NCBI RefSeq assembly: GCF_022458985.1
Contig: NC_061770.1
Span: 36,561,599 to 36,625,598, forward strand
DNA from: Mugil cephalus
Lineage: Eukaryota; Chordata; Actinopteri; Mugiliformes; Mugilidae
Reading direction: 5' to 3'
DNA length: 64,000 nt
Positions 47,101-57,600 of this stretch are shown one piece after another; the stretch's first letter is position 1; each line of letters starts with the position of its first letter. The notes below the pieces were generated by a model that saw only the letters and a program-made list of their open reading frames with translations, was not told the DNA's origin and did no database searches. Both the position numbers and the translations under genes were made by a program.

Positions 47101-50100
47101 AAGTTGTAGCTTATCACCAACTAGAAAAGTTGATTAGCACAATTAAACAAGTGTAAACTGTGAAATGTGATCTGCCATTTATATTTCATCTTAAAATTAG
47201 TTTACATTGTTGCCTTGTTTGGTGTCGTTCTTTTCAGCACAACCTCACCCACATCATTTTACAACTATTTTAGTCGTTTTGACAAACTGTATTAACACAT
47301 TAGACCTAAAACTGCACTGAAACCATAAAATTTGAGCAGGAAAAAGTCGTTTTTTTTTCACTGTGAAAACCACAAACATGTTTAACGAAGCATTTTTACA
47401 ACTTATAATGCAAACCCAAAGTGTAGATTTCAAAAGCTTATGTACAAATTTAGCAAATTTAGCCAAGTTAGCTGGCTAGCGATCTCCACTTGGTAGCATT
47501 TTGCTTTTCAAAGTTTCTTCTGTGGACCAGACGTGCACCAACATGATGGTAATACTCATGAAAAACTGTGCCGTAAATTATTCATATCAAGTCTAGTTTT
47601 ACTTCGCACATCAACACAATTTAAAACCGGTGTATAGTTTGAAGTTAGCACGTTCTACAAAAGCTGAAACGTAGATTCAGCGACGCTGCGTTTTGCTGCT
47701 ACGTCGTCTTAAATCGATCATGTGATTTCATCGACTCCAGGGGGCAAAAGTTTAAACGAAGCAGAATAGTTTTGCCCTAAAACCTAAAACTTAGTGTCCC
47801 CATAAGAGGACGCAAGGTCTCAGGAGGTTAAAGACAAATGCATACAAAAGAATATAAGAATTTTCTGCATTTTTTTCTCATATTCTTACATGTTTAAAGC
47901 TGTTATTGACACAAAACTATGTGTATATATAGTGTGTAGCTGTATTTACCTTCAGCAGACATGCTGTTGACCTTGATGGAGAGGCTGTGAGTGTTATCCA
48001 CCACTGGACCGGCGTTGCTGGGCTGGGACTCCAGAGAGGGAGGGGCGCAGTGGGCTGGGGGAGAAGAGGAGGGTGATGCTGGCTTTGTCTCGCCATCACC
48101 TACAGCAGTGATGGCTTCTTTACTCTCTGTGACGGCAGAGGGAGAACGTGCATTCACACATTATTAGTAATAATAATACACGATTCCCTCCCGCATCGTG
48201 TATAATAACATGAAGTTTGATCCTCACCCTTATCTTTGTCTCCTTCAGCACCGTTCCTCTCCAGGTCACCGAGGCTCTCTTCCTCCTCCTCCTCCTCGAT
48301 CCCCTTAAACTCAAACTCCTCCTCCGGGATTGTCTCCTTGCCGCCCTTCTGATATATATATCGGAACACCAAGCGAAATGGAGACGACAATAAATTTGCT
48401 GCTGCGTCAAGACCGATTAGCAGATTTGAAAAAGCGAACCGCGCCCACACCTTCATCGGCATGAAAATTCCAGAGGAGTCGAAAGTGCCCATCTCCTGGT
48501 CCTCCTCGTCCGTGCACCACTCGGGTAGGCCGTCCCTGTCGTCCTCGGGTCCCTCGCTGCCTGCACGCCGGCGGCCCCCGGGGTGACCGTCCGAGTCCCG
48601 GAAGTCGAAGTCGAACTTCCTCCGACGGCCTTCGCCTGGACCCACGTGGTCCCGCCAGCCCGCTGAGCGAGGACCACCATCTGAAACACGGGAATAAACC
48701 ACAGTCAGTTTGAACGACAAAACACGCAACATAAGCAGCTGTAGGGTTGGGAACACTTTTCATAAATAACGTTTAGGTTCATGCAACTGCTCAATCAATC
48801 AATTATATGGTTAAGTTTTGAGATATACACTGATTAGAGTTGTGACACCAGTGAGTTTTTTATTTTTTTTAGTTGTTCTTATAATGGTTCGTGTGCATGT
48901 GTCACTGCTGTGAGGTGGAGGTGTCTTGTCTAGTCTAGGTCGATGCTACATATCTGAGCAACAATCACATGAATGAATACCAGGTCCAAAAGCTTGACGA
49001 CGCGACACTGAACCGTCTCAGGACGATCAATGTTATTTACTTCTACGGTGGTTTTAATGTTGTGGCTGATCGGTGTACTGACTAAAAAAATATGCCTTTT
49101 TCTTTTGGACATGCATCTCTACAGCAGATTTGTTTTTCCACAGCATTACTTGAAATAAATGGTGACCCCCCCCAAATACTGACCCCCCATCTACTATATA
49201 TGTGTTTTATATAAAACTCGACCTAATGCAATTTATAAATATACATATTATTAACAATTTGAATTTAATATTAAGCTTTAAAAATAATAATAAACAGGTT
49301 CAAATATTTATTTTTTTTTTTTTTTGGTGGCGTGTAATATGCAGCCTCGTGATTGGCTCAGCAGCAATGGGGGCGGGGCCTAATGTGTACAGGAGGCTCT
49401 GATTGACAGGTCAACATAATATCATCTACCTCCATTTATTCCTTTACAGAATATGTTGGATTCATGTTAATGTGTTTTTTTAGGGGCTTAAGATCTAACG
49501 TTATATAACTTAACTAATGTGAATCGTCAGCTGTGATCACGTATTAGCTCGAGTGCTGCAGGTCTAACGTAAACCGAAGCCTTTAAAGCATTACCACGTA
49601 ATATTCTGTATTAAGTGACACATCTGTGTTAGCAATATATCCAGTTGCACCGTTACAAAATTAGCAGCAAACTGAATGTTAAACATCTGAAATCACCACC
49701 AGCTTTTAATGAACCACAGCGCGTTGACTGAAATCAAACCAAAAGGAGGACGATCGGTCGCGCTCGCTCGTGTTTTCAACCCCCCCCCCGAACCCCTTTC
49801 GAGGCTGCGCTACGATAACAATAATAACTACTCCTCATACCATCCCTGCGGGATCCGGCCAGTCTCCAATTGCTGCCCGGCTCCCCCTCTTCTTCATCCT
49901 GCTCCTCCCGGAGGGTGCGCCAGTTATCGCTGTCAGCCCTGGTGTAGTCCTTCCTCACTGGACCCGCGGGACCGGCAGTTTCTTCAAACCCGGGACGCCC
50001 CACCTCCCGCCGCAGCGGCTTCTCGAACCGCCGCTCGCTCCTGAGGGAAAGAAGGGGAAAATTCAAAATCAGTTAAGCAAATAAACAAAAGGAAAAACAA

Positions 50101-53100
50101 CCTACAGAATGAAACCAAAACGGATCCCAACTCATACAGTAGAAAAGTGAGACGAGAACAAAAACGGTGACGACCAGTGTGTGATAAAGCTCCCGGAGAC
50201 ACTTCCTGGACGTTGTTTTTGGACTCACCGGTCGTCCCAGCTCTGGCTGCGGTGAATCTCTCGAACGCTGCGGCCAAAACCCACCTCCGGCTCTTCAATA
50301 CTTCTTTGGTAGAATCCACCTTCGCCCCGGCCTCGACCTGTTTTTACATCGCACAGAGAAGAAGAAGCGAAAAAAACGCCCGATTAAATCGGAGATCGGC
50401 TAAAAATGTCTCCAACCGAGAATCACATGCACACAAAACATCATTCTTCTGAGCCGGAGGGCTGGTGTTTACATTGGCGTGTGTCGAGTGCTGTGTGTGT
50501 GTGTGTGGACAAGGTGAGTTCATCAGCCCGGTTGGGTTTTTCAGACCAGGTGCGGCTGGACAAAAGAAGGGACTATTTAGACAAGCCAAGAGGAAGTGTG
50601 CTGCATCAAGATGGTGGAAGAGAGAGGGGAAATAAACACTCGAGTAGCTGCCTTGAATAAACTGTTTTACTTTGCCTGGATAATGGCCATTGTAGTTTCA
50701 GCCAAGGGTTCTGGGCAGCGTTTCTGTTGCTGTTGGACGCTGCCGTTATTGTGAATTCACCGTGAGTGCACTCAGGCTGAATCAGTGCTTTGCTTTGTGT
50801 TTTTTTTTTTTTTTTTTTTTTTTACCTCGACCACCTCGCGCGGCCCCTCGTCCGCGGACCACTCCTGCAGGAGCGGGCCCACCCACTCCTTTTCCCATGA
50901 GCCTCAGCACCGCCACACTGTTCACAGACATGGAGAAGTTCCTCTGCGGAGAGAGTGGAAAGAGCAAAAGAAAAAAAAAGGAATGTGAGGAACGCGAGCT
51001 CGCAGGCACATCAGTCAACCGACGCAACATCCCGCCTCTCAGACCAGAGGCTGCACGGGATGAAGCGTCGCACAACATCTGCAGGTAATCGGTGCATTTG
51101 TGAGGGTGGTGGTGGTGGTGGTTGTTGCTGCTGCTACACACCTGCTCCTCCTCGGTGAGAGGCACCAGTGCCAGTGGCTGCATGGGCTCATCTTGCAGAA
51201 TAGCAGCAAACTCCTTATCCTGCATGTCCTCTGGGACCTGGGACGATAAAAAGACGACGGTTAAAGTCGAGCATTTGCAATGCAAATGGAAGTCGAAAAA
51301 GAGTTTGAAGCAATTTTTTAGAGCGACGCATGTCGGCGTGAGCAATCAGAGGGGGGCTTTTTTTTCTCAACTCACCTTGTTGTCTTTGATATAAAGTGCT
51401 AACATCTCCTCTCGGCCGTAGCGGTACTCGGCCAGCTTGTACTTTGGCATGGCGGGGGAAGGAGGGGGGGACGTCACACTCCCCCCACTGGACAGTGCAC
51501 GAAGCCTGTGTGAGGAATTACAAAAAAATAAATAAATAAATAAATAAATAAATTCATGCTCGGAAACAAAACTACAGGTTGTTTTATTACAGGAAGCGGC
51601 TACTTCGCTTTTAAACGCTACACGGTCGCGGCACATTTTCCTAACCAATAACTTTTTTTCCTGTAGAAAAATCCCTCATAAAATAACAGATTGAAAATTC
51701 CCCTGTAGGCTCAGAAGAAAAAAAAAACTATTGTGTAACCTTGATGGAATCCCTTTTAATCTCAGCTGGAGGAAAAAAAAAAAAAAAAAAACTATCAAAT
51801 AGCATCCATCTTTGCAGCAGAGAAAAAAAAAAAAAATAATTTAGTAAATGTTCTGTAACAAATCAGCCACCCCCTACATAGGGTCCCCCTGAATACACTT
51901 GGCCCGGCGCAGATGATATATTAGCTTTCCCAATCTCGCAAGATTTCATTTTAAAAAGCTATTACGAGCAGGCCCTCGCTTCCAAGCCGGGCTGGTTAAC
52001 AATGGCTCCATTCACATGCCTCCACAAAGTGTGTCATTGACTCGCAGGCACCACATCAAAACCATATGCAGCTCCCGAGATGTAGAGGCGGCTCCGCCGC
52101 GTTAAAAGGTGAAGGGAAAAAAGCATCGCGGACATGTAGCATTTCAAAGAGGGTTTAAAAAAATAAATAAATAAATAAATAAATAAGCGGAGTCGTGACT
52201 GCTGCGCATAATAAGAGGAGAGCCGAGGGAAACGTGCCAGCGGGTGGGGTCCGCTGCGCCCACTTCGCTTGTGTTTACCTTAGCAGAATTTAGCTTCCCT
52301 CCCTAATGGGACGAAGGATGGAATCTAGACCGTCTTCTCCGCTTTAATCTATTCGTAAACAATCCCCGCGTACGTACGAAGCCTCGTACGAAAGCCGGGG
52401 CTGATAAATATTACACAAACCAGATGTGAGTTTCTACCACAATGACCAGCGCTGCCAGCAAACCCCTTTAACAGTTTAATCATTTTGTAACTTAAAAAGA
52501 CTTTTAAACACGCCGGCCAGACAGCTGTAACGCGGCGAGTGCCCGAACTGCTCTGTAGTTTTTTGTATTTAAAAAAGGGGAAGAAGGGGTAAGAAGTGGG
52601 CTAGAAAAAGGCTAAAAAAAAAGCGAGGGGAAAGCAGCTGCAGATGTGTAAAGAGAGAAATATTCTGCGAGGCTGGCACGGCACCAAGAATGCACACAGC
52701 AGTCACAGGCCGTTAGAGATGGAGTGCTACCAAGTGCTACGCCCCCCCCCCCCACCCACCACATTAATCACAAACATCCAACCGCGGAGAAGAAACGGCC
52801 GAGAGGTGGACACGGCTCTGACAACACCTACGTGCCACAGTTTGCCCAGTGCGTTTAAAAGAAATGTGAATATACATCAACATTAAACTGTGTAAGAAAC
52901 ATCAAACCCGAGACTATTATTGTCGTCACGAAGTTGATAGTTGTCCAATCATGTTAACTCTCTATACATGTAACAATCATAAGAGAAGACCTTCACATGC
53001 AACAGAGTAAATCCAATAACTGACGGGAGCATGTCCTCCCCCTCCCCCGCACTAGGGGGCGATATGTGTCTTTTCAGTAGGTTAATACGGCCTCTTTTTC

Positions 53101-54651
53101 CATTTAACCTATTACATCATACAATAAACAAGTGGAGTCTGATGCGGCAGACCGGCATTTCAACCGACTAGATGGATAATAGTTCAGTTTTTTTTAATCT
53201 CGTACGTGATGTGCGCGCAGATAAGATGGCGCCATCTCTCAGACGGTTCATCTACCGGCTCTGTTTAACTTCCTCTTCTGCGACTGGCTTTCCTAGATGT
53301 TTTTGTTTCCGGGGTCACACTCCGGCGCAACGTTAAAAGTCCGTAAAATAACGGTAAAATAAGACAATCGTCTTATGTGGGTGTCTTACATCGAATACGG
53401 AGAACCCAGATTTTAGTCAACATGCAAGTTGTCCAGTTAAAGTCAGATTAAGGCAATAATTAGTTTTTTTCACGTGCATGTAAACGTACTGATTGTTAGA
53501 AAGACGAGACAAATTAATCAGTATTTCCAGAGCCAGAGGTGCGTAGCCTAGAGGACAGACTAACTTCTCCGCAAAGAACTGAGTGGCCAATCAAATCACC
53601 TGTGTGGGTTTCGTAGTCATTCATTCCATCTAAGTGTCAATTCCCATAACAATGACGAAAAATATCTAGGACATTTTTTTCCCCGTGACTAAAAAAAGAC
53701 GTTGACGAGTTGAAAAGACGGGGAAAAAATATCACTTCTTGTGATGTTATTTGACTAACGGACCTTCAAAATGAACCTCTTCGTATTTCAGAATCTTAAT
53801 TCCTGTTGTTGGATTTGTATACGAGACATAAAACAGCTGCCAAAATTAATGTTTGTTTGTTGCAAGTGTAATAATTAGAACTCGACAACAACCCAATGAC
53901 ACGACAAATGTGACCGAGACAGATTTTTATCTGGCGTTTTACACTTCTGCGTCAATTTGACAACGTTGCACCTTAAAAGAGCCTTAGGATGAGTTTACAG
54001 TTATTATACCACATCAGTCGTAAAACGAGATTAGGGACAAACAATTAACAGCAATTAAGTAATCCAATGAGAGCGTAACCAGACTCCGGCTACACCACCG
54101 CCTTTCAAACACAGCGGTTTGTCCAACCCAACAACCCCAAAAACCTAAACCTATTAGTTTTAGATAAGAGAGAAACGACGGCTCACCAAAAAAAAAAAAA
54201 AAAAAAAACAGCCTCCGGTTAATAATTAGTTGACTAAATCAGCAGAACTTTAAAATCCACAAATATGGACAAACGCGTGGTCTTCTGCTTCGCGGGCTAC
54301 GCCACCGATGTCGAGCTAAATTTGGTCCATTACTACAGCGGGGGCAGAATTTCTATTTTACACATGAGGGGGGGGGGGGGGGGGGGGGGGGGGGATATTC
54401 TATCTGGTAACAGGCAAATTGGCAGGAAATTAAACGGCAACATCCAAGACGGGTAATTCAATCCAAACAGCTTTATCTGCCCGCGCTTAGACGTACACAC
54501 GGCGAATCTGTTCTCTGCAAGACCCACGCAAGGTGGTTTGTTTAAAGCGTTAAACAAATAAGGACAATTAAACACGCATCACAATGACATTGGGTGTAAT
54601 GTGAAGGATTAATTACCATTCTGGGCCGAAGTTAAGAGTCTCAGCAGTCAT
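37583..54651 (-). CDS. gigyf1: GRB10-interacting GYF protein 1, complete
   Basis: Twenty-three coding exons join in phase to 1041 codons plus stop, close to human GIGYF1 (1035). Exons: 54651-54617, 51505-51376, 51237-51142, 50943-50826, 50337-50229, 50040-49841, 48680-48451, 48348-48228, 48126-47950, 46450-46269, 44936-44768, 44664-44498, 44104-44001, 43903-43839, 43752-43679, 43512-43378, 42430-42218, 42123-41903, 41820-41663, 41541-41378, 38960-38916, 38682-38538, 37650-37583. GIGYF1 recruits the cap-binding repressor 4EHP and, through its GYF domain, proline-rich partners such as ZNF598, TTP and TNRC6. It starts MTAETLNFGPEW and ends MLHSDPSILGYSYHNAGE...VEDY. The ending HSDPSILGYS and segments such as MSVPDTGSMWDMHTSAS fit GIGYF1 better than GIGYF2. 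A noncoding first exon ends at 59958. Confidence 0.95.
37730..37770 (+). repeat. (GGA)n microsatellite in gigyf1 intron
   Basis: GGAGGAGGAAAAGG then about seven GGA units just inside the last intron. Confidence 0.7.
37826..37854 (-). mobile_element. Family A element end (fragment)
   Basis: GTGGTTTTAATGTTGTGGC then TGATCAGTGCA is the inverted end of family A (see 6970-7275 and 48915-49077). Confidence 0.5.
37914..38293. mobile_element. Inverted-repeat element (about 380 bp) in gigyf1 intron
   Basis: The left end AGAGCCGTATATTACAGAGAG, then GCGCCATGTTTGCTACATC, is mirrored at the right by GATGTAGCAAACATGGTGCC and TCTCTCTAATATACAGCTCT. The arms are over 50 bp and imperfect. It has no coding content. 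The superfamily is not assigned. Confidence 0.7.
39135..39675 (+). mobile_element. TTAA-type non-autonomous element, copy 2
   Basis: It runs from CTCCTGACACCTGAGC to GGTCTCAGGAGG and shares the family motifs listed for 9080-9772, with the same order. No coding region. Confidence 0.6.
39791..40365. mobile_element. Inverted-repeat element with CTCF-like motifs in both ends
   Basis: The arms (39791-39860 and 40295-40365) are inverted copies over about 70 bp: CTAGGAGTCAGCCGACCACC then AGGGGGCGA on the left, and its reverse complement (TCGCCCCCTGGTGGTCGGCCG) on the right. Each arm has CCACCAGGGGGCGA, left on plus (39815-39828), right on minus (40333-40320). The interior is AT-rich and noncoding. 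Confidence 0.75.
40391..40515 (-). mobile_element. hAT 5' end relic
   Basis: CAGATTCATTTAATCGTAGC and AACCGTGATCACGATTAAAATTC at 40400-40460 form the well-known end of a fish hAT family, here next to a BED-finger frame. Confidence 0.5.
40515..40763 (+). pseudogene. BED zinc-finger fragment of a hAT (ZBED-like) transposase
   Basis: From 40515 to the stop at 40761-40763 the plus frame reads GEELTPRKGSTSIVWTCLGF, then VICKECSRVV, INHLIKHHKPKYEQCLKA. The C-x2-C and H-x4-H pair spaced this way is a BED finger. A stop lies just before 40515. No catalytic part follows, so it is a fragment inside a gigyf1 intron. Confidence 0.7.
42566..43314 (+). mobile_element. Tc1-like element, internally deleted, in gigyf1 intron
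   Basis: It has a 22-bp perfect inverted repeat at 42575-42596 and 43284-43305 (core CACTTTATTAGGTACACC), extended outward to about 42566 and 43314 with less match. The plus strand codes an N-terminal helix-turn-helix part (DFERGMVVGARRAGLSISETADL, then a stop) and the C-terminal part WPPQSPDLSQIDHHLWDVVERE. The middle, with the first two catalytic Asp, is missing. The usual E of NPIEH is D here. It is non-autonomous and dead. Confidence 0.85.
44498..44936 (-). CDS. gigyf1: gigyf1 exons 11-12: GYF domain
   Basis: Exon 44936-44768 codes EAEKMVASLQ to KWFYKDPQGEIQ; exon 44664-44498 continues PFTTVEMCEWFQAGYF to PPPLL. This is the full GYF signature, W-x-Y-x-D-P-x-G then GPF and W-F-x-A-G-Y-F, at about residues 511-570. 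It binds proline-rich PPGF/L motifs. The intron between them splits the Gly codon of QGPF. Confidence 0.93.
46269..46450 (-). CDS. gigyf1: gigyf1 exon 10: poly-Ala/Ser/Pro linker
   Basis: It codes IVPIGGSKAHLSPNL, nine Ala (eight GCC codons), five Ser and then Pro- and Ser-rich sequence, ending DDEGMKHLQQ. It is a disordered, repeat-expanded linker before the GYF region, which begins in the next exon. The GCC run is a likely length polymorphism. Confidence 0.88.
46868..47831. mobile_element. TTAA-flanked element, copy 3 (964 bp, best preserved)
   Basis: The element has TTAA at both ends (46868-46871 and 47828-47831) and inverted ends CCTTCTGAGAG and CTCAGGAGG. TTAA duplications point to a piggyBac-like mechanism. 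Its interior matches copies 1 and 2 but holds no transposase. It lies in the gigyf1 intron between exons 47950-48126 and 46269-46450. Confidence 0.6.
48349..48450 (-). other. gigyf1: gigyf1 short intron, 102 nt, stop-free and in frame
   Basis: The donor is ATGAAG|GTGTGG at 48451/48450 and the acceptor ATATCAG|AAGGGC at 48349/48348. It is exactly 34 codons long and, read through in the gigyf1 frame, has no stop (VWARFAFSNLLIGL...). If retained it would insert 34 residues between MPMK and KGGKE. Confidence 0.8.
48451..48680 (-). CDS. gigyf1: gigyf1 exon 7: DDX6-binding segment
   Basis: It codes from DGGPRSAGWR to GTFDSSGIFMPMK, with LPEWCTDEEDQEMG before it. In GIGYF1/2 the LPEWC...GTFD...F segment binds the RNA helicase DDX6. 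The exon ends exactly after MPMK, and the next intron is only 102 nt, in frame and stop-free. Confidence 0.85.
48915..49077 (-). mobile_element. Family A element, copy with clean end
   Basis: It ends GGTGGTTTTAATGTTGTGGC then TGATCGGTGTA, the inverse of 6970. The internal ATGCTACATATCTGAGCAAC matches 7165 on. Confidence 0.55.
51376..51505 (-). CDS. gigyf1: gigyf1 exon 2: 4EHP-binding motif
   Basis: This exon codes residues 12-55, including MPKYKLAEYRYGREEMLALY. In GIGYF proteins the YRYGREEML region is the 4EHP (eIF4E2) binding motif, so the repression function should be intact. It lies between a 3.1-kb intron and the small exon 51237-51142. Confidence 0.9.
51880..52120. promoter_or_regulatory. 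Candidate conserved noncoding element in gigyf1 intron
   Basis: High-complexity DNA free of repeats, unlike the poly(A)-rich flanks, with GATATATTAGCTTTCCC, TTTAAAAAGCTATTACG and CACATCAAAACCATATGC. Deep conservation is a guess. Confidence 0.3.
54368..54394 (+). repeat. G27 homopolymer
   Basis: Twenty-seven G, next to a low-complexity plus frame that is not a gene. Likely length-variable and hard to sequence. Confidence 0.85.
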
Positions 54652-54680
54652 ATTCCTCACGTCCACACAGAACTGAGTAT

Positions 54681-57600
54681 CTGGGGAAATAAAATAATTT
54701 TTTTTTAATTTTCTTGCAAAAAAATAAATAAAAAAATAGTTGAAATGAATAAAAGTTCCTTACCCTGTCCAGATAATCGGAGCAGGCTGGACTGGGCTGG
54801 ACCAGGCTAGAGCTGGCTGGCTTTAGTTTAGGCTTAGGTGACTAGAAAGGCTGAGTGGTGCTTAAGCTGTGGTCACAGAGCTCCCCAAACACACAGACAC
54901 AAAGAGAATAGCTGCCAGTTTCAGGTGCTTGAGGAATACCAGGTTATCAGGTCCTAATAAGGTATGGAAGGGTTTTTTTTTTTTGTTTTTTTTGTTTTTT
55001 GTTTTTCGACGATAGTTTGGAGAATGGAAGCTCCTGCTACTCACAGCCGAAAAAGGTTGTCAAACATAAAAAAAAAGAAAAAAAAGAAACGAAAAGAACC
55101 TTGGAAATTAACAATGGAACAAAATAAAACAACCTTGCTAGTAATAATGTTCTTTCTTTTTTTTTTCTTCTTGTTTTCTTCTTCTTTTTGTCTTGTTTTT
55201 GTTTTGTTTTTACAGCAGTTATATCTCACATTAAAGTTAAAAATAGGAACCGATTCATCAAAAAGGTGACGCGGGAACGAACGAACAGCCGAGACAATGA
55301 AACCGGCGGCTGGAACAGCTGCCAAGAGCGGACGCGACTCGCACTCGTCTTCTCCTTTCTCCTCTCTCTCCCCACTGTGCCTTTTTTTTTTTGTGTCCTC
55401 TCGCTCCGACTGAAATGTGGACTGACGGGAGAGACCCTCCAGGTAACTCCTCTATTTCCTGTCCTCCTCCCTTTTTGCACCACTGGAAAGGAAAAGGAGA
55501 AACAAACAAAAAAAAAATGAGTGAAATCCAACGGGTAAAAAAGAGAAATGTAAAGTCTCGAGTGTTGCGCTCCCTAAATTAGCTGGCGGTTTAGATGCGT
55601 TTTCAAAAGCTTGACAGTTCACCCATATTGTAAGAGGAAAGGAAGTCTAATTTGATTTTCCGCCGCGCGGCCTTTTTCGCGACACTATTTTGCGCGGCTG
55701 TGCCTCGGACTCGCTGAAAGGTGCCGGCCCAATTTGATCAATCTGTCGCAGCAGACTGAGCCGAGAGAAAAAAAAAAAAAAAAAGCGCCACGGTATTCCT
55801 TCGCCAAATAAATAAAAACTATTTCTAGTCCGCCACTAAATCACGGCCCAGCGTTTCCTCCTTCTCCGAGGAGACTTTTTCCCCCCTCTAGAAACGTGGA
55901 CGGGACCGTTTCAGTGATGTCGTGGAGTGAAGCCGAGCAGCTGGCGAGGATATTTCCTGGAAATGTCACGGCGTCTAGTTGTTTTATTTTATTTTTTTTT
56001 TTAAGGCTAATTCTCATCAAGCTAGTGGAGCTTCGTCTTCTGTGCAGCAAATAACAAATCTGACACTTTAAATTCAACAAAAAAAGGAGTCGTAAGAACA
56101 AGCGAGCCGTGAAATTAGGAAACTAAGCCTGAATAATCAATAAACCGGTGGCTTGAAATTCATACCAGCGGCATATTTGATTGGCGTGATTGCATAGAAA
56201 CGATTAGAAACATAAAGGTTGGTTATTATGAGAAATGCATCGCGTTGATAAAGAAAAAAAAAAGTCGGTTTTACAGTCTACGGTTTTTCCACGGAGGCGT
56301 CTATTGCTTTAGCGCGGCCGGGGAATTTACGCAATGTCGCGAGTGAGCAAGTCAGGAACTTTATGGCTTTATTGGAGAGGATTTCTGAATCGGCGTGACG
56401 ACACACGTGTCGCAATTTCGGCACATTACGAGCCGTAACCGGCGACGACGCGTGAGGAGCTGTGGTTTGTAAAAGATAACAAACCCGAGACCGTCTTTGT
56501 GGCCGGTTTTTGTCCTTTTTTTTACAGAATCTATTGCACCACAATCTGCTATTTTTGCACCAACCTATCTCGTACTAATCATCTCAATGTCCACGTTCAC
56601 TAAGCCAAGCAATTATATCCCACTTCCTGTATTTATTGCAAATCTGACACCATCTTTTGTGTTTGTTTTCTGTATATATTACGTACATAATTTGGTGCTA
56701 CTGTGACAAGATAATTTCCCAAATAAACGTTGTTTTTAAAATAATTACGTGGTGGCCTTCGCCTGAGAAGACGGGACAGAAACAGGTTTGTGTTTTCCCA
56801 AAGACGCCGCTGAAAGAAACACTCATTCAACGAACGTCCGCGTTTCATTTAGTGGCAAATGGTGACGAGGTCGCGCGCCGCAGAAGAACGAACGGTGGCC
56901 GACACTTCAACGCGGACCCGAGACAAAAAAAAAAACGCCCTCCGGTTGGTGTCAGCGCACGTTTTGGGCCAAATGTTTTAAGAATTACAGAACTTTCCAA
57001 CCTACAAGTCAGCACCACCTTCCAACAGCTGCGGATTAAGCCTCTAGCTTTTTTTTTTTGGTGCCAGCTGTCAATGCTGCAACGCAACTATGAAGGGGAA
57101 AAAAAAAAAAACCTTGAGGTAATAATTAATGTACACAGTTTAAGCCTTTTTAGAAGTGGACACAGATCCTTGTTTACTTGTTGCAGGAAGATGAAAACTC
57201 ACTGTATTTTTTAAATCACTATTCACCTTTGTTATAGTTTGAAACCTTTCAGGAAACTGCAGTGAGTGCAGCCTCGTGCGCCGTATTGATCACGTCGGAA
57301 CAATCGACTGCGTCTCATCTGTTTAACACGTTGTAATTACAGAAAACCAAGTGAAAGTTGATTGCGGTGCGTTATTGAACAGCCGTTAACATAACTAATA
57401 ACGCCGCAGCGCTGGGCTCCGCGCTCGCTTCGTTTTCTCGGGGGAGGAAACAGAAGCAACTTGTTGAAAAATTTTTAAGGAGCCAAAAGCAGAAAAATGT
57501 CGACCTTTGATCGTCGCTCAGCGCAACCGTTCACGTTTTTTACCGCTTCTGATGTGCGATCACAGACGCGAACAAAAGTACGTGGTTGGTGTAAAACGCA

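Larger units (their letters stand above)
51506..54616 (-). other. gigyf1 intron between coding exons 1 and 2
   Basis: No exon found. The block 51880-52120 is dense and non-repetitive (GGGTCCCCCTGAATACACTTGG, CTTTCCCAATCTCGCAAG), a candidate conserved element. A CTCF-like CACTAGGGGGCG lies at 53050. A G27 run is at 54368-54394, and A runs are near 51774-51835 and 54188-54208. Confidence 0.6.

Noticed and set aside
48154..48756. A continuous 200-codon gigyf1 exon
   Set aside because: It includes a 102-nt GT-AG intron and intron ends on both sides. Human GIGYF1 has MPLK-type sequence joined directly to KGPKE-type sequence here.
56657..57214. 185-codon plus frame in gigyf1 intron 1
   Set aside because: It starts in a LINE-like tail and runs through A-rich DNA; no known domain or intron signal.
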